Shown in pieces: positions 63,737 through 64,000 of a stretch of DNA of 64,000 nucleotides. This DNA is from Candidatus Hydrothermales bacterium. GTDB lineage: Bacteria; Hydrothermota; Hydrothermia; Hydrothermales; JAJRUZ01. Within the stretch, counting starts at the first letter, position 1, and each line of letters opens with the position of its first letter. The notes under the pieces are model-generated. The model saw only the letters and a program-made list of their open reading frames with translations, searched no databases and was not told the DNA's origin. The stretch is taken from the NCBI GenBank assembly GCA_039630235.1, contig JBCNVI010000001.1:427059-491058 (forward strand), in the 5' to 3' direction. A program made the translations under genes and the position numbers.

Positions 63737-64000
63737 CAAGATTTCTTAAAAATATCTCGAGGTCTTCGTTACTACCCTTTTGTCCATCGTAGAAAATATT
63801 TATAAAGGGTATGTTTATTATAGAGGAAACGTAGTGAGAGAAGGCTTGTGAGATATTTCCAGGCATACAAGTAAAGGGAGAAACATTTACAACTGCTTTT
63901 GCCCCCTGCTCTTTAAAAATAATCGCCCTTCCAATAGTTAATGGCGCCTCAGTCCCAAAATTCCAGGGAATAACCCCCTCTACTTTTTTCATAATTTCCT
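63723..64000 (-). CDS. 2-hydroxyacyl-CoA dehydratase/activase-related protein (C-terminal end), cut by the window edge
   Basis: The frame stays open through the right edge (no stop upstream of the Met at 63992), so only the last ~92 residues are seen. They contain GVIPWNFGTEAPLTIGRA, VVNVSPFTCMPGNISQ and NIFYDGQKGSNEDLEIFLRNL, the ending of the large CoA-dehydratase-activase-related (DUF2229/HgdB-like) proteins, including the cysteine of PFTCMPG. The full protein would lie to the right. It converges with and overlaps the PLP-enzyme gene. Confidence 0.75.
   Translation of the reverse strand, partial: EIMKKVEGVIPWNFGTEAPLTIGRAIIFKEQGAKAVVNVSPFTCMPGNISQAFSHYVSSIINIPFINIFYDGQKGSNEDLEIFLRNLVTSE

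Noticed and set aside
1-64000. CRISPR array, insertion sequence, prophage or rRNA operon
   Set aside because: No regularly spaced repeats, transposase or integrase motifs, or rRNA-like stretches were seen on either strand.

Overview
The window is an AT-rich bacterial chromosome segment with dense, mostly co-directional gene strings and many 1-20 bp gene overlaps. I see no rRNA, tRNA, CRISPR array or insertion sequence. Outer-membrane beta-barrels, short signal peptides and type IX-like C-terminal sorting tails point to a diderm. Superoxide reductase, ferritin-like proteins, ferredoxin-type 2-oxoacid oxidoreductase, DapL-type lysine synthesis, a di-myo-inositol-phosphate-type cytidylyltransferase and two GH57 enzymes suggest an anaerobic thermophile. 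A WOR-3/Hydrothermae-like candidate lineage fits, but that placement is inference.

Layout. 0-8.4 kb (+): SAM hydrolase (cut by the edge), dapL-lysC-thymidine phosphorylase-rhomboid-rhodanese-MauE/DoxX, an inositol-phosphate cytidylyltransferase, then an ECF sigma / anti-sigma / degenerate HtrA operon. 8.4-22.4 kb: a divergent alpha-glucan locus read both ways from a 38-bp promoter region (13362-13399). Leftward are a nucleotide-sugar dehydrogenase, a CBM9-like exported protein and two sugar ABC permeases. Rightward are a sugar-binding protein, a second CBM9-like protein, two predicted barrels, a GH57-like enzyme and a CBM48-barrel fusion. 22.5-31 kb (+): membrane protein, M42 peptidase, dapB, RNase PH, RluD, a second GH57 with two CBM48 domains, a UbiA prenyltransferase and a coiled-coil lipoprotein ending in CxxCH. 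31-34.4 kb (-): three ferritin-like genes, superoxide reductase and an ABC-2 exporter. 34.7-49.4 kb (+): M28 peptidase, KorAB, Ogg, an unknown gene, a decayed branched-chain 2-oxoacid dehydrogenase operon (E1alpha, E1beta, E2) beside an intact E3, then yjbQ, MBL hydrolase, gpsA, HAD and uvrB. 49.4-62.6 kb (-): a MalK-like ATPase with a third CBM9-like protein, a decayed cell-envelope island (DUF3352-like, alpha-2-macroglobulin, DUF1175) around an intact mini-PBP and a SpoIID-metallopeptidase fusion, and an octaheme nitrite reductase. The right end holds a D-cysteine desulfhydrase-like enzyme and the end of a CoA-dehydratase-activase-like gene.

Functional picture. The binding protein, MalF/MalG-like permeases, MalK-like ATPase, GH57 enzymes, CBM48/CBM9-like modules and barrels can be read as one pathway that binds, cuts and imports alpha-glucan. 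It resembles a polysaccharide-utilisation locus without SusC/SusD. This is the best candidate here for an undescribed system. A second theme is gene decay in two islands, where frameshifts often sit in A/T, G or C runs while the neighbouring genes are intact. A third is promoter layout: several genes have a TATAAT or TAAAAT box 5-6 nt before the start codon, which would give leaderless mRNAs.
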